In this document: positions 34,920 to 43,462 of the stretch, piece after piece
Position numbering within the stretch: the stretch's first letter is position 1
Layout of the letters: each line of letters opens with the position of its first letter
DNA from: Paragemmobacter amnigenus
Lineage (GTDB): Bacteria > Pseudomonadota > Alphaproteobacteria > Rhodobacterales > Rhodobacteraceae
Assembly: GCF_009908265.2 (NCBI RefSeq)
Contig: NZ_JAAATX020000006.1
Coordinates: forward strand, 221,899 to 285,898
Direction of reading: 5' to 3'
Length of the DNA: 64,000 bases
The notes under the pieces: generated by a model
Seen by the model: only the letters and a program-made list of their open reading frames with translations
Database searches by the model: none
Told to the model about the DNA's origin: nothing
Position numbers and translations under genes: made by a program

Positions 34920-36055
34920 GGGTCTCGGGCGACTGGCTGACCGATCCCGCGACGCAAGGCGTCTGCGCCATGCTGACCACGGCGGGGCATCAGGCGCTGC
35001 TGGTGGGCGGCTGCGTGCGCAACGCCCTTCTGGGGGTGGCGGTCACCGATATCGACATCGCCACCGACGCCACCCCCGACCGCGTGGTGGAACTGGCCCG
35101 CGCGGCGGGTCTGAAACCCGTTCCCACGGGGATCGACCATGGCACCATCACCGTCGTCGCGGACGGCAAGCCGCATGAGGTGACGACCTTCCGCCGCGAT
35201 GTGGAAACCGATGGCCGCCACGCCACCGTGGCCTTCTCCACCGACGTGGCCGAGGATGCCGCGCGGCGCGATTTCACCATGAACGCGATTTACGCCCGCG
35301 CCGATGGAACCGTGGTCGATCCCTTGGGCGGCCTGCCCGACCTGCGCGCGCGGCATGTCCGCTTTGTGGGCGATCCCGACCGGCGCATACGCGAAGACTA
35401 CCTCCGCATCCTGCGCTTCTTCCGCTTTACCGCATGGTATGGCGACCCCGCGCTGGGCATGGATGCCGACGGCCTTGCCGCCTGCGCCGCGGGCATCGAC
35501 GGGCTGCACGCCCTGTCGAAAGAGCGTGTGGGGGCGGAAATCCGCAAGCTCCTGTCCGCGCCCGACCCTGCCCCCGCGGTGGCGAGCATGGCGCGCGCAG
35601 GCATCCTGAACGCCATCCTGCCCGGCACGGATGACCGCGCCTTTGCGCCGCTGGTGCATCTGGAGGGGGACGAACCGCCCCGCTGGCTGCGGCGACTTGC
35701 CGTCCTTGGCGGGGACGATCCGACCGACGCGCTGCGCCTGTCGCGCCACGAACAGCGCGACCTTGCCACCCTGCGGGACGGGATCGCAGGCACCCGCAGC
35801 CCCGCCGCCCTTGCCGCGCTGCATGGCGCGACACTGGCGGGCGATACGGTGCTGTTGCGCGCGGCCCTGCTGGAAACCCCTCCGCCGCCCGACTGGCGGG
35901 CCGCGGTGGTGCGGGGGGCGGAAACGCCCTTTCCCGTCACCGCCGCCGACCTGCCGCACCTTTCCGGCCCCGCGCTTGGCGCGGAACTCAAACGCCTGAA
36001 AACCGCTTGGCTTTCGTCGGACCTGCGCCTGACCCGCTCACAACTCCTTGGCTGA
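34916..36055 (+). CDS. CCA tRNA nucleotidyltransferase
   Basis: Protein of 379 residues of the class II nucleotidyltransferases that repair or add the 3' CCA of tRNA. LLVGGCVRNALLGVAVTDIDIATD contains the G-G and D-x-D metal-binding motifs; RRDFTMNAIYAR, DPLGGLPDLRARHVRFVGDPDRRIREDYLRILRFFRF are the conserved neck blocks. The template is normally G-G-x-V-R-D; here the position is Asn. Start 34916 overlaps the Nudix stop by four bases. C-terminal helices are shorter than in the E. coli enzyme, and no HD domain is visible. Confidence 0.9.
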   Translation: MRVSGDWLTDPATQGVCAMLTTAGHQALLVGGCVRNALLGVAVTDIDIATDATPDRVVELARAAGLKPVPTGIDHGTITVVADGKPHEVTTFRRDVETDGRHATVAFSTDVAEDAARRDFTMNAIYARADGTVVDPLGGLPDLRARHVRFVGDPDRRIREDYLRILRFFRFTAWYGDPALGMDADGLAACAAGIDGLHALSKERVGAEIRKLLSAPDPAPAVASMARAGILNAILPGTDDRAFAPLVHLEGDEPPRWLRRLAVLGGDDPTDALRLSRHEQRDLATLRDGIAGTRSPAALAALHGATLAGDTVLLRAALLETPPPPDWRAAVVRGAETPFPVTAADLPHLSGPALGAELKRLKTAWLSSDLRLTRSQLLG

Positions 36056-36115
36056 CGGTTTCCCTTGCCCGCGAACGGGTCTATATGGTGAAGCCTTGGA
36101 AAAGAGGCTTCTCCC

Positions 36116-37963
36116 GTGTTCCGTTTCTTCGAAGGCCTCGTCGACCCCTATGGTCCCTACGAGCAAACCGATACGCCGCCGCGGCGGCTCTGGCCCTTTC
36201 TGAAGGATTACATCCGCCCGTTCCGGACGGTCTTTGCCATCACGGCCATGCTGTCGGTCGTGACGGCCTTCGCCGATGTCGCGCTGATCTGGTATGTGGG
36301 CCGTCTGGTGGACCTGCTGGCCCAGAACGGCCCCGCGCAGGCATGGGCGCTCTACGGGACCGAGATGGTCCTCGTGGCGCTGGCCATCCTGATCCTGCGC
36401 CCGCTCCTGCTGGTGGGGAATGTCGCGCTTTTGCACAACACCATCCTGCCCAATTTCGGCACGATGATCCGCTGGCGCGCCCATGCCCATGTCATCCGCC
36501 AACCCGTCGGCTGGTTCGAGAGCGACTTTGCCGGACGCATCGCCAACCGCATCATGCAGACGCCCCCCGCCGCGGGGGATGCGGTGTTCCAGACCTTCGA
36601 TGCGGTTGCCTTCGCCTCGGTCACGGTCGTCGGTGCGGGGATCATGCTGGCCGATGCCGACCCGCGCCTGCTGCTGCCGCTGATCGTGTGGTTCGTCTTA
36701 TACGCCGCCCTCGTCCGCTGGACGATCCGCCACGCGGGCCCCGCCTCCAAGGCCAGCTCCGATGCGCGGTCTGCCGTGACGGGGCGGGTGGTGGATGCCT
36801 ATACCAACATCCATTCCGTCAAGCTCTTTGCCCATGACGACCGCGAACTCCTCTACGCCAAGGAGTCGATCGAACACGCGCGCGAGACGTTCAAGCGCGA
36901 GATGCGGATCATCACCAAGATGGACCTCGCCCTGACGGTCCTGAACGGGTTTCTGATCGTCGCCATCACCGGCTGGGCGATCCTTCTGTGGTATCAGGGC
37001 GCGGCCAGCATCGGCACTGTCGCCGCCGCGACCGCGCTTGTCCTCAGGCTCAACAACATGACCTACTGGATCATGTGGGCCTTCTCCTCGCTCGTGCAGG
37101 CGCTGGGCGTGGTGCAAGAGGGGATGGAGACGATCACCCACCCCATCGGCCTTGTGGATGCGAAGGACGCGAAACCCCTTCACTTCACCGAAGGCCGGAT
37201 CGAGATCGACGCCATCCAGCACCATTACGGGCGCGGCTCGGGCGGGTTGCAGGGCGTGTCGCTGACCATCCGCCCGGGCGAGAAGATCGGGGTCGTGGGC
37301 CGCTCGGGCGCGGGGAAGTCCACCCTCGTGAAGCTGATGCTGCGTTTCTACGACTGCGAGGGGGGCCGCATCCTGATCGACGGGCAGGACATCGCGCATG
37401 TCACGCAGAACAGCCTGCGCCAGAAGATCGGCATGGTGCAGCAGGACAGCTCGCTCCTCCACCGATCGGTCCGCGACAATATCCTCTATGGCCGCCCCGA
37501 CGCGACCGAGGATGAAATGATCGCCGCCGCCAAGCGGGCCGAGGCGCATGACTTCATCCTCACGCTGGAAGACCCGCAGGGGCGGCGCGGCTATGACGCC
37601 CATGTGGGCGAGCGTGGCGTGAAACTGTCGGGCGGGCAGCGGCAGCGCGTGGCGCTCGCGCGCGTGATCCTCAAGGACGCGCCCATCCTGATCCTCGACG
37701 AGGCGACCTCCGCGCTGGACAGCGAAGCCGAGGCCGCGATTCAGGACGCGCTTTATGGTGTCATGCAGGGCAAGACCGTCATCGCCATCGCGCATCGCCT
37801 GTCAACCATTGCCGCGATGGACCGCATCGTGGTGCTGGAGGATGGCCGGATCGCGGAACAGGGCAGCCATGCAGACCTGCTGGCCAAGGGCGGGCTTTAC
37901 GCCCGTTTCTGGGCGCGGCAGTCGGGCGGTTTCATCGGACTGGAAGAAGAGGCTGCCGAATGA
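36116..37963 (+). CDS. ABC exporter half-transporter A (permease-ATPase)
   Basis: Protein of 615 residues. Six membrane helices (about 40-330) form an ABC type-1 exporter domain. The ATPase has GRSGAGKST (Walker A), LSGGQRQR (signature), ILILDEATSALD (Walker B) and AHRLSTI (switch His). The GTG start follows AAAAGAGG. It overlaps the next gene by four bases; the two are about equally long and alike along their whole length, pointing to a heterodimer of the MsbA/lipid or drug exporter type. The substrate is unknown. Confidence 0.9.
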   Translation: MFRFFEGLVDPYGPYEQTDTPPRRLWPFLKDYIRPFRTVFAITAMLSVVTAFADVALIWYVGRLVDLLAQNGPAQAWALYGTEMVLVALAILILRPLLLVGNVALLHNTILPNFGTMIRWRAHAHVIRQPVGWFESDFAGRIANRIMQTPPAAGDAVFQTFDAVAFASVTVVGAGIMLADADPRLLLPLIVWFVLYAALVRWTIRHAGPASKASSDARSAVTGRVVDAYTNIHSVKLFAHDDRELLYAKESIEHARETFKREMRIITKMDLALTVLNGFLIVAITGWAILLWYQGAASIGTVAAATALVLRLNNMTYWIMWAFSSLVQALGVVQEGMETITHPIGLVDAKDAKPLHFTEGRIEIDAIQHHYGRGSGGLQGVSLTIRPGEKIGVVGRSGAGKSTLVKLMLRFYDCEGGRILIDGQDIAHVTQNSLRQKIGMVQQDSSLLHRSVRDNILYGRPDATEDEMIAAAKRAEAHDFILTLEDPQGRRGYDAHVGERGVKLSGGQRQRVALARVILKDAPILILDEATSALDSEAEAAIQDALYGVMQGKTVIAIAHRLSTIAAMDRIVVLEDGRIAEQGSHADLLAKGGLYARFWARQSGGFIGLEEEAAE

Positions 37964-39813
37964 CGAAACTGCTCCGCGCGCTCGGCAATGCCATCGACGC
38001 CTTCCGTCCCGCCGACACGCCCCCGCCGCAAAAGCTGGGTCCGTTCTTCCGCTGGTCGCTTTCTGGCTCGTGGCCCGCGCTGACGGTGGCGGGGATCCTG
38101 TCGTCCCTTGCCGGTGTGACAGAGGTCGTCTCGGCCCTGATCCTTGGCTGGGTGATCGATGCGGCGCTGGCGTCGGGTCCGGCGAACTTCCTGTCGGACC
38201 ACTGGCAACTGATCGGCATCTTCGTGCTGTTCTATCTGGTGCTGCGCCCGCTGGCCTTCGGCATCTCGGCGGCGTCGAACTCCATCATCGTGGGGCCGAA
38301 TGTCCTGCCGCTGGTGCTGTCGCGGCTGCACCGCTGGACGCTGGGTCAGGCCGTCACCTTCTTCGACAACGACTTCGCCGGTCGCATCGCCACCAAACAG
38401 ATGCAGGCCGCCCGCGCCGTCACCGATGTGGCGACCGAGGTCATTAACACCGTCTGCTTCGCGCTGGCCTCTGTCATAGGCTCCGTCGTCTTTCTGCTGG
38501 CCATCGACAACCGCATCGCGCTGGCGCTGGCGGTCTGGCTGGTCGCCTATGTCCTGCTGATCCGCTTCTTCATGCCGCGCGTGCGCGTGAACTCTGCCGC
38601 CCGCGCCTCGGCCCGCGCGATGGTGTCGGGGCAGGTGGTGGACACGATCACCAACATCAAGACGGTCAAGCTCTTTGCCCATGCCGCTTTCGAGGACAAG
38701 GTCGCGCTGCGGTCGATGGAGGTGTTCCGCGACAAGTCGCTGGAATTCGGCGTGATCTCCACATGGTTCCGCTTCTCGCTGATGACCCTTGCGGGGGTGC
38801 TGCCGATCCTGCTGATCGGGGGGGCCGTCCTGCTCTGGATGCAGGGCGCGTCGACCGCGGGCGACATCGCGGCCTCGGGCGCCATCGCCATGCGGATCGC
38901 GCAGATGTCGGGCTGGGTCAGCTTTACCCTCATGTCCATCTACACCTCGGTGGGCGAGGTCGAGGACGGCATGAAGACCCTCGCCATCCCCCACGCGCTG
39001 GCCGATGCGCCCGACGCCCGCGAACTGCCGCCCATCAGGGGCGAGATCACCTTCGACCACGCCTCCTTTGCCTATGGGCGCAAGCGGGGCGGGGTGGCGG
39101 ATGTGGCACTGGCCATCCGCGCAGGCGAAAAGCTGGGCATCGTCGGGGCGTCGGGCGCGGGGAAATCCTCGCTCGTCTCGCTCCTCCTGCGGCTTTACGA
39201 CACCGAATCCGGCCGCGTCCTGATCGACGGGCACGACGTCCGCACCGTCACGCAAGAGAGCCTCCGCCGACAAATCGGGATGGTCACGCAGGAAACCGCG
39301 ATGTTCAACCGCTCTGCCCGCGACAACATCGCCTACGGCAAGCCCGACGCGACCGAGGACGAGATCATCGCCGCCGCCCGCGCCGCCGAGGCGCATGATT
39401 TCATCGTCAACATGATCGACCACAACGGCCGCAAGGGATACGACGCCCACCTTGGCGAGCGCGGCGTAAAACTTTCCGGCGGCCAGCGGCAGCGCATCGC
39501 CCTTGCCCGCGCCTTCCTCAAGGACGCGCCCATCCTCGTGCTGGACGAGGCCACATCCGCACTCGACTCCGAAGTCGAGGCGAACATCCAGTCCGCCCTG
39601 TCCCGCGTGATGGAGGGGAAAACCGTCCTCGCCATCGCGCACCGGCTGTCGACCATTTCCGCGATGGACCGCATCGTCGTCCTTGACGACGGCCGCATCG
39701 TCGAGGAAGGCACGCATGACCAACTCCTCACCCGTGGCGGCCTCTATGCCCGCTACTGGAACCGCCAGTCGGGTGGTTTCATCGGTGTGGAAGACAAGGA
39801 AGCGGCAGAGTGA
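37960..39813 (+). CDS. ABC exporter half-transporter B (permease-ATPase)
   Basis: Protein of 617 residues, paralogue of the preceding gene, with the same layout: six membrane helices, GASGAGKSS, LSGGQRQRIALARAFLKDAPILVLDEATSALDSE and AHRLSTIS. Both keep the Walker B Glu, so neither site is obviously dead. The common FESDFAGRIANRIMQ / FDNDFAGRIATKQMQ and NIHSVKLFAHDD / NIKTVKLFAHAA segments show the duplication. The start is ATG 37960, inside the stop of the first gene. Its own stop overlaps the start of the RNA methyltransferase gene. Confidence 0.9.
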   Translation: MTKLLRALGNAIDAFRPADTPPPQKLGPFFRWSLSGSWPALTVAGILSSLAGVTEVVSALILGWVIDAALASGPANFLSDHWQLIGIFVLFYLVLRPLAFGISAASNSIIVGPNVLPLVLSRLHRWTLGQAVTFFDNDFAGRIATKQMQAARAVTDVATEVINTVCFALASVIGSVVFLLAIDNRIALALAVWLVAYVLLIRFFMPRVRVNSAARASARAMVSGQVVDTITNIKTVKLFAHAAFEDKVALRSMEVFRDKSLEFGVISTWFRFSLMTLAGVLPILLIGGAVLLWMQGASTAGDIAASGAIAMRIAQMSGWVSFTLMSIYTSVGEVEDGMKTLAIPHALADAPDARELPPIRGEITFDHASFAYGRKRGGVADVALAIRAGEKLGIVGASGAGKSSLVSLLLRLYDTESGRVLIDGHDVRTVTQESLRRQIGMVTQETAMFNRSARDNIAYGKPDATEDEIIAAARAAEAHDFIVNMIDHNGRKGYDAHLGERGVKLSGGQRQRIALARAFLKDAPILVLDEATSALDSEVEANIQSALSRVMEGKTVLAIAHRLSTISAMDRIVVLDDGRIVEEGTHDQLLTRGGLYARYWNRQSGGFIGVEDKEAAE

Positions 39814-41030
39814 TCCTGACCATCGAGCGCATCGGACATCTCGGCGACGGCATCGCCCGTGGCCCCGATGGCCCCGTCTACATCCCCGGCCTGCTGCCGG
39901 GCGAAGAGGTCGAGGGCACGCTGGACGGCGACCGCCTGATCGATCCGCGCATCGTCACGCCCTCGGCCGACCGCAAGAAACCACCCTGCGCCCATGCCCG
40001 CACCTGCGGCGGCTGCCTGATGCAGCACGCGTCGGACCCGTTCGTCACCACGTGGAAGGAAGGCATCGTGCGCGGCGCGCTGTCGGGGCAGGGGCTCGAG
40101 GCACCGTTCCGGCCCACCCATACCTCGCCCCCCAATTCCCGCCGCCGCGCCACGCTGGCCGCGCGCAAGACCAAGGGCGGCGCGCTGATCGGCTTTCACG
40201 CCCGCGGGTCGGACCTGATCATCCCCGTCCCGAACTGCCAGCTTCTGCATCCCGGCCTTCTGTCCACGCTGCCCGCGCTCGAGGCGCTCACCCGTCTTGG
40301 CGGATCGCGTACCACCGAACTGTCGCTGACCGTCACGCACAGCCTTGGCGGACCCGATGTCGCCGTCGCGGGCGGCAAGGAGCTGGACGGCGCCCTGCGG
40401 ATGGAGCTTGCCCGCATCGCGGAAAGCCACGGCATCGCGCGGCTGACATGGGGCGGTGAAACCGTCGCGCTGCGAACCGCGCCGATGCAACGCTTCGGCA
40501 AGGCGCTGGTCGCCCCGCCCCCCGGGGCCTTCCTCCAGGCCACCCCTCAGGGCGAGGCCGCACTTCTGGCCGCCGTCACCGATGCCGTGGGCGATGCCCG
40601 CCGCATCGCGGACCTGTTCGCGGGCTGCGGCACCTTTGCCCTGCCCCTTGCCGAACGCGCCGAGGTTCTGGCGGTGGAAGGCGACGCCCCCATGACCGCC
40701 GCGCTGGAAAAGGGCTGGCGCGGGACGCCGGGGTTGAAGAAAGTCACCACTGAAACCCGCGACCTGTTCCGCCGTCCGCTGGAACCGGACGAGTTCAAGG
40801 GGATCGACGCCGTCGTCATCGACCCGCCCCGCGCGGGGGCCGAGGCGCAGGTTGCCACCCTCGCCCGAAGCAAGGTTCCCGTCATTGCCGCCGTGTCCTG
40901 CAACCCCGTCACCTTTGCGCGGGACGCGCGGATGCTGGTCAATGCGGGGTGGCGGCTGGACTGGGTGCAGGTGGTGGACCAGTTCCGCTGGTCCGCGCAT
41001 GTCGAGCTTGCCGCCCGCTTCTCGCGCTGA
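39810..41030 (+). CDS. Class I SAM-dependent RNA m5U-type methyltransferase (RlmC/RlmD/TrmA family)
   Basis: Protein of 406 residues. A short N-terminal TRAM-like domain (ILTIERIGHLGDGIARGPDGPVYIPGLLPGEEVEG) is followed by Cys residues CAHARTCGGCLMQH that may hold a 4Fe-4S cluster. The methyltransferase part has DLFAGCGTFALPLA (SAM loop), VVIDPPRAGA, and VSCNPVTFARD with the catalytic Cys. These match the RumA/RlmD group that makes 5-methyluridine in 23S rRNA. Which uridine is modified is not known. GTG start at 39810 overlaps the ABC gene stop. Confidence 0.88.
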   Translation: MILTIERIGHLGDGIARGPDGPVYIPGLLPGEEVEGTLDGDRLIDPRIVTPSADRKKPPCAHARTCGGCLMQHASDPFVTTWKEGIVRGALSGQGLEAPFRPTHTSPPNSRRRATLAARKTKGGALIGFHARGSDLIIPVPNCQLLHPGLLSTLPALEALTRLGGSRTTELSLTVTHSLGGPDVAVAGGKELDGALRMELARIAESHGIARLTWGGETVALRTAPMQRFGKALVAPPPGAFLQATPQGEAALLAAVTDAVGDARRIADLFAGCGTFALPLAERAEVLAVEGDAPMTAALEKGWRGTPGLKKVTTETRDLFRRPLEPDEFKGIDAVVIDPPRAGAEAQVATLARSKVPVIAAVSCNPVTFARDARMLVNAGWRLDWVQVVDQFRWSAHVELAARFSR

Positions 41031-41130
41031 CGAATCCGTGAAGGGTCACCGACTTACGGTCGCCTTTCCTCAACACCCGTTTTCCGTTATGCGCGGGACA
41101 TAAGCAAAAGACGGCAAGGCGGGCAGTGAC

Positions 41131-41628
41131 ATGCGGTTTCTTCGGGTTTTTCTGGTTCTGGCTGTGGCATTCGGTCTGGCAGCCTGTGGTGGTGGCGGCA
41201 AGTTCCGCAAATATTACGGTCCCGAGGTCACCTCGGTTCAGGTCCACAAGGCCGACCGCAAGATGTACCTGCTGCATCACGGGCGGGTGCTGAAATCCTA
41301 TGATATCGCGCTGGGCTTCGCGCCCGAGGGTCACAAGCAGTTCGAAGGCGACGGCAAGACACCCGAAGGTGCCTATTACATCACCCACAGGAACCCGCGT
41401 TCGCAGTTTCACCTGTCGCTGGGCATCTCGTACCCCAACACGACCGACGTCGCCTTTGCCAAGGCGGCGGGCAAGCCGCCGGGGGGCGACATCTTCATCC
41501 ATGGCGGCCCGCCACGGCCTGTTTCCGTGCGCGACTGGACAGCGGGCTGCATCGCCGTGACCGACCGCGAGATGGAAGAGATCTATTCGATGGTGAACCC
41601 GGGCACGGTGATCCACATCCTGCCCTGA
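41131..41628 (+). CDS. L,D-transpeptidase-family lipoprotein (YkuD)
   Basis: Protein of 165 residues with a lipoprotein signal ending in GLAACGGG (Cys about 19). The YkuD catalytic block is IFIHGGPP...WTAGCIAVTDREMEE, with His and the nucleophilic Cys in the H-G / S-x-G-C-I-x order, and EVTSVQVHKADRKMYLLHHG is the domain start. L,D-transpeptidases cross-link peptidoglycan via 3-3 bonds or attach lipoproteins. It is one of two in this envelope cluster. It has its own terminator at 41653. Confidence 0.88.
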   Translation: MRFLRVFLVLAVAFGLAACGGGGKFRKYYGPEVTSVQVHKADRKMYLLHHGRVLKSYDIALGFAPEGHKQFEGDGKTPEGAYYITHRNPRSQFHLSLGISYPNTTDVAFAKAAGKPPGGDIFIHGGPPRPVSVRDWTAGCIAVTDREMEEIYSMVNPGTVIHILP

Positions 41629-41652
41629 CGGGCCAAGGCAGGACCGGAATTG

Positions 41653-41679
41653 AAACGGGGGCACCTTGGCCCCCGTTTT
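41653..41679 (+). terminator. Intrinsic terminator of the YkuD lipoprotein gene
   Basis: A 10-bp perfect stem, AAACGGGGGC (41653-41662) and GCCCCCGTTT (41669-41678), with loop ACCTTG, then TTTTC. The facing CAP-domain gene ends two bases beyond and may share the stem. Confidence 0.85.
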
Positions 41680-41680
41680 C

Positions 41681-42238
41681 CTATCCTGTCAGCCCCGCCA
41701 TCGGAAAGGCACCCCCGCTGGAGCCCGTGACCAGCGTCCACCAGATCTTGCCGTTCGGTTCCTGGAACCAGGCAAAGCCCAGCTCGGTCGCGGCGGGGTC
41801 AAGAATGACCTGCCGCATGTCGGGCGATTCCATCCATGTGGCCAGCGTTTCCAGCTCGGTCTCGAAGGTTTCCGAGATCAGCTCGCCCAGCAGCTTGCCG
41901 CCGTAACCCACGCGCCGCACCCGCTCCAGCGGCGAGGAGCCGTCCGATCCGAAATGCCACGGGCGGTTCTGCACCGACATGTCGCGTGCATGGGTCGCCG
42001 CCGCCGCATTCAGTTGCGCGTTCAGCACCAGCGGCTGCAGCCCCCGCGACGAACGCAGCGCATTGACCGAGTCGAGCAGGCGATACTCGATCGTCCCCGC
42101 CCCCTGCGCGGCAGTGTCATAGACCTGCGGCAGCGGCTTGCCATCCGCGCCCAGCCGCGGCCCCGCCCCCATCGTCGGCACACAGGCCGACAGCAGCGCC
42201 ATCGCGGCCCCCGTCGTCAGGATTGTCCGTCTGTCCAT
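41681..42238 (-). CDS. CAP (SCP/PR-1)-domain lipoprotein
   Basis: Protein of 185 residues with a signal ending in a lipobox LLSAC (Cys19) and a CAP domain: LLDSVNALRSSRGLQPLVLNAQLNAAAATHARDMS, then HFGSDGSSPLERVRRVGYGGKLLGELI and a tail with FAWFQEPNGKIWWTLVTG. These follow the SCP-like pattern, including the His and Glu positions of the active-cleft. Bacterial CAP proteins are envelope-located; their role is mostly unknown. It faces the YkuD gene to its left and diverges from the Tat-type transpeptidase gene. Confidence 0.85.
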   Translation of the reverse strand: MDRRTILTTGAAMALLSACVPTMGAGPRLGADGKPLPQVYDTAAQGAGTIEYRLLDSVNALRSSRGLQPLVLNAQLNAAAATHARDMSVQNRPWHFGSDGSSPLERVRRVGYGGKLLGELISETFETELETLATWMESPDMRQVILDPAATELGFAWFQEPNGKIWWTLVTGSSGGAFPMAGLTG

Positions 42239-42439
42239 CTGCTCTGCTCGCCCCCGTCACGCCATGGCGCGGTTGTGGTTATGCCGCCCGTTTACCGAAA
42301 GCCGCCACCCAGTTCAAACCCAACTCTGCGTGACCGCGCCGACCCGCGATCCTTTGCCCACTGACGCGGGTTTGATTTGCCCCGTCGCGGCAAAATCTGT
42401 AAACGCAGCGTCAAAACACGCAAAAGAAGGGGCAAGCAG

Positions 42440-43042
42440 ATGTCTGCAGACCGCAAGTTCGGGCTGGATCGCCGCCATTTCGTCGCCGGTGCCGCCGCCG
42501 CCATGGGCGCCGCCGCCTTTCCGGCCTTCGGCTTCGAAGGATCGACCGAGATTCTGCCGGGCGCGTCGAGTTCCGTCCGCAACAATGCCTCCAGCTTCCG
42601 GATGCTGGACTGGCAGGATTACTTCGAGAACACCCGCAAGGGTGCGATCCTCGCCGACCTCACCTCGCGCGCGCTGCATTTCTGGTCCGAGGACCAGTCG
42701 ATCTATCGCCTATACCCCACCTCTGTGCCGCTGTCCGAAGATCTGACCCGCCGCGGCCGGACCGAAGTGGTGCAAAAGGTCGAAAACCCGACCTGGCGCC
42801 CGACCGCATCGATGAAAGCCCGCAATCCCGACTGGCCCGATGTCGTCGAAGGGGGCGCGCCGGACAATCCGCTGGGGGTGCGCGCGCTGTATCTGGGCTG
42901 GCCCGCCTATCGGATCCACGGCACGCATGACACCCGAAAGATCGGGCGGCGGTCGTCGAACGGCTGTGTGGGGCTTTATAACGAGCACATTCTCGAATTG
43001 TACGAACTGGCGCAAGTTGGCACGCAGGTGTTGCTAATTTGA
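42440..43042 (+). CDS. Exported L,D-transpeptidase (YkuD), Tat-type leader
   Basis: Protein of 200 residues. The leader LDRRHFVAGAAAAMGAAAFPAFGF resembles a twin-arginine signal (RRHF). The YkuD domain contains YRIHGTHDTRKIGRRSSNGCVGLYNEHILELY, with catalytic His and Cys in HG...SSNGC. GARALYL-type strand YLGW precedes it. Enzymes of this ErfK/YbiS type act on peptidoglycan. Start ATG 42440 is supported by AGAAGGGG upstream. It lies before the 59-residue peptide gene on the same strand, 145 bases apart. Confidence 0.88.
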   Translation: MSADRKFGLDRRHFVAGAAAAMGAAAFPAFGFEGSTEILPGASSSVRNNASSFRMLDWQDYFENTRKGAILADLTSRALHFWSEDQSIYRLYPTSVPLSEDLTRRGRTEVVQKVENPTWRPTASMKARNPDWPDVVEGGAPDNPLGVRALYLGWPAYRIHGTHDTRKIGRRSSNGCVGLYNEHILELYELAQVGTQVLLI

Positions 43043-43098
43043 CGAAAAGCGCTGGAACGGCGCGTTTGTCGCTTGCTGCAAGTTGCAATCCGCGGGCG

Positions 43099-43129
43099 TT
43101 GCTGTTTAAGAGAAGCCACGAGGTATATC
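43099..43129 (+). promoter_or_regulatory. Possible promoter of the 59-residue peptide gene
   Basis: TTGCTG (43099-43104) and TATATC (43124-43129) are separated by 19 bases, giving a predicted 5' leader of about 50 bases to ATG 43188. The spacing is longer than ideal, so this is suggestive only. Confidence 0.35.
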
Positions 43130-43187
43130 TTGGGTGCATGTCGTCGCCTCTGCAACATCCGTCGGCATGCAATAACTGGAGGTTAAC

Positions 43188-43367
43188 ATGAAGAAACTCG
43201 CGCTCGCTGCCGCTCTGACGGTTGCCGCCTCGACCGCTTTCGCTGGCGGCATGGCTGAACCGGTGATGGAACCGGAAGTTGTCGAAGCGAACACGTCGTC
43301 GTCGGCTGGCGGCATCGTTGTTCCGCTGCTGCTCCTGCTGGTCATCGCGGCTGCTGCCTCGAACTGA
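43188..43367 (+). CDS. 59-residue exported or membrane peptide, unknown function
   Basis: A small gene with a strong leader TGGAGGTTAAC before ATG 43188. The product has a signal-peptide-like start (MKKLALAAALTVAASTAFAG), a short acidic middle (AEPVMEPEVVEAN), a serine run and a C-terminal hydrophobic segment (GIVVPLLLLLVIAAAAS), so it is probably anchored in or exported across the inner membrane. Eight of 15 alanine codons are GCT and four of seven valines GTT, unlike the GCC/GCG-rich neighbours, the pattern expected of highly expressed genes. A strong terminator follows. I do not recognise a family; Rhodobacterales have similar short hydrophobic-tailed peptides. Confidence 0.75.
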   Translation: MKKLALAAALTVAASTAFAGGMAEPVMEPEVVEANTSSSAGGIVVPLLLLLVIAAAASN

Positions 43368-43387
43368 TCTCTGGATCACGTATCAGG

Positions 43388-43425
43388 AAAGGGTCGGTGG
43401 AATTTTCCACCGACCCTTTTCTTTT
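43388..43425 (+). terminator. Strong intrinsic terminator after the 59-residue peptide gene
   Basis: AAAGGGTCGGTGG (43388-43400) pairs with CCACCGACCCTTT (43407-43419), loop of about six bases, then TTTTCTTTT-type tract ending near 43425. It separates the gene from convergent hemH. Confidence 0.9.
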
Positions 43426-43462
43426 GCCCGAAGCGTGACGTGTCACCCCGCAGAGCGGGCCT

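Noticed and set aside
34916..36055. Poly(A) polymerase (PcnB)
   Set aside because: Length and the DPLGGLPDLRARHVRFVGDP block fit CCA-adding enzymes of Alphaproteobacteria better; no PcnB-type basic tail is present.
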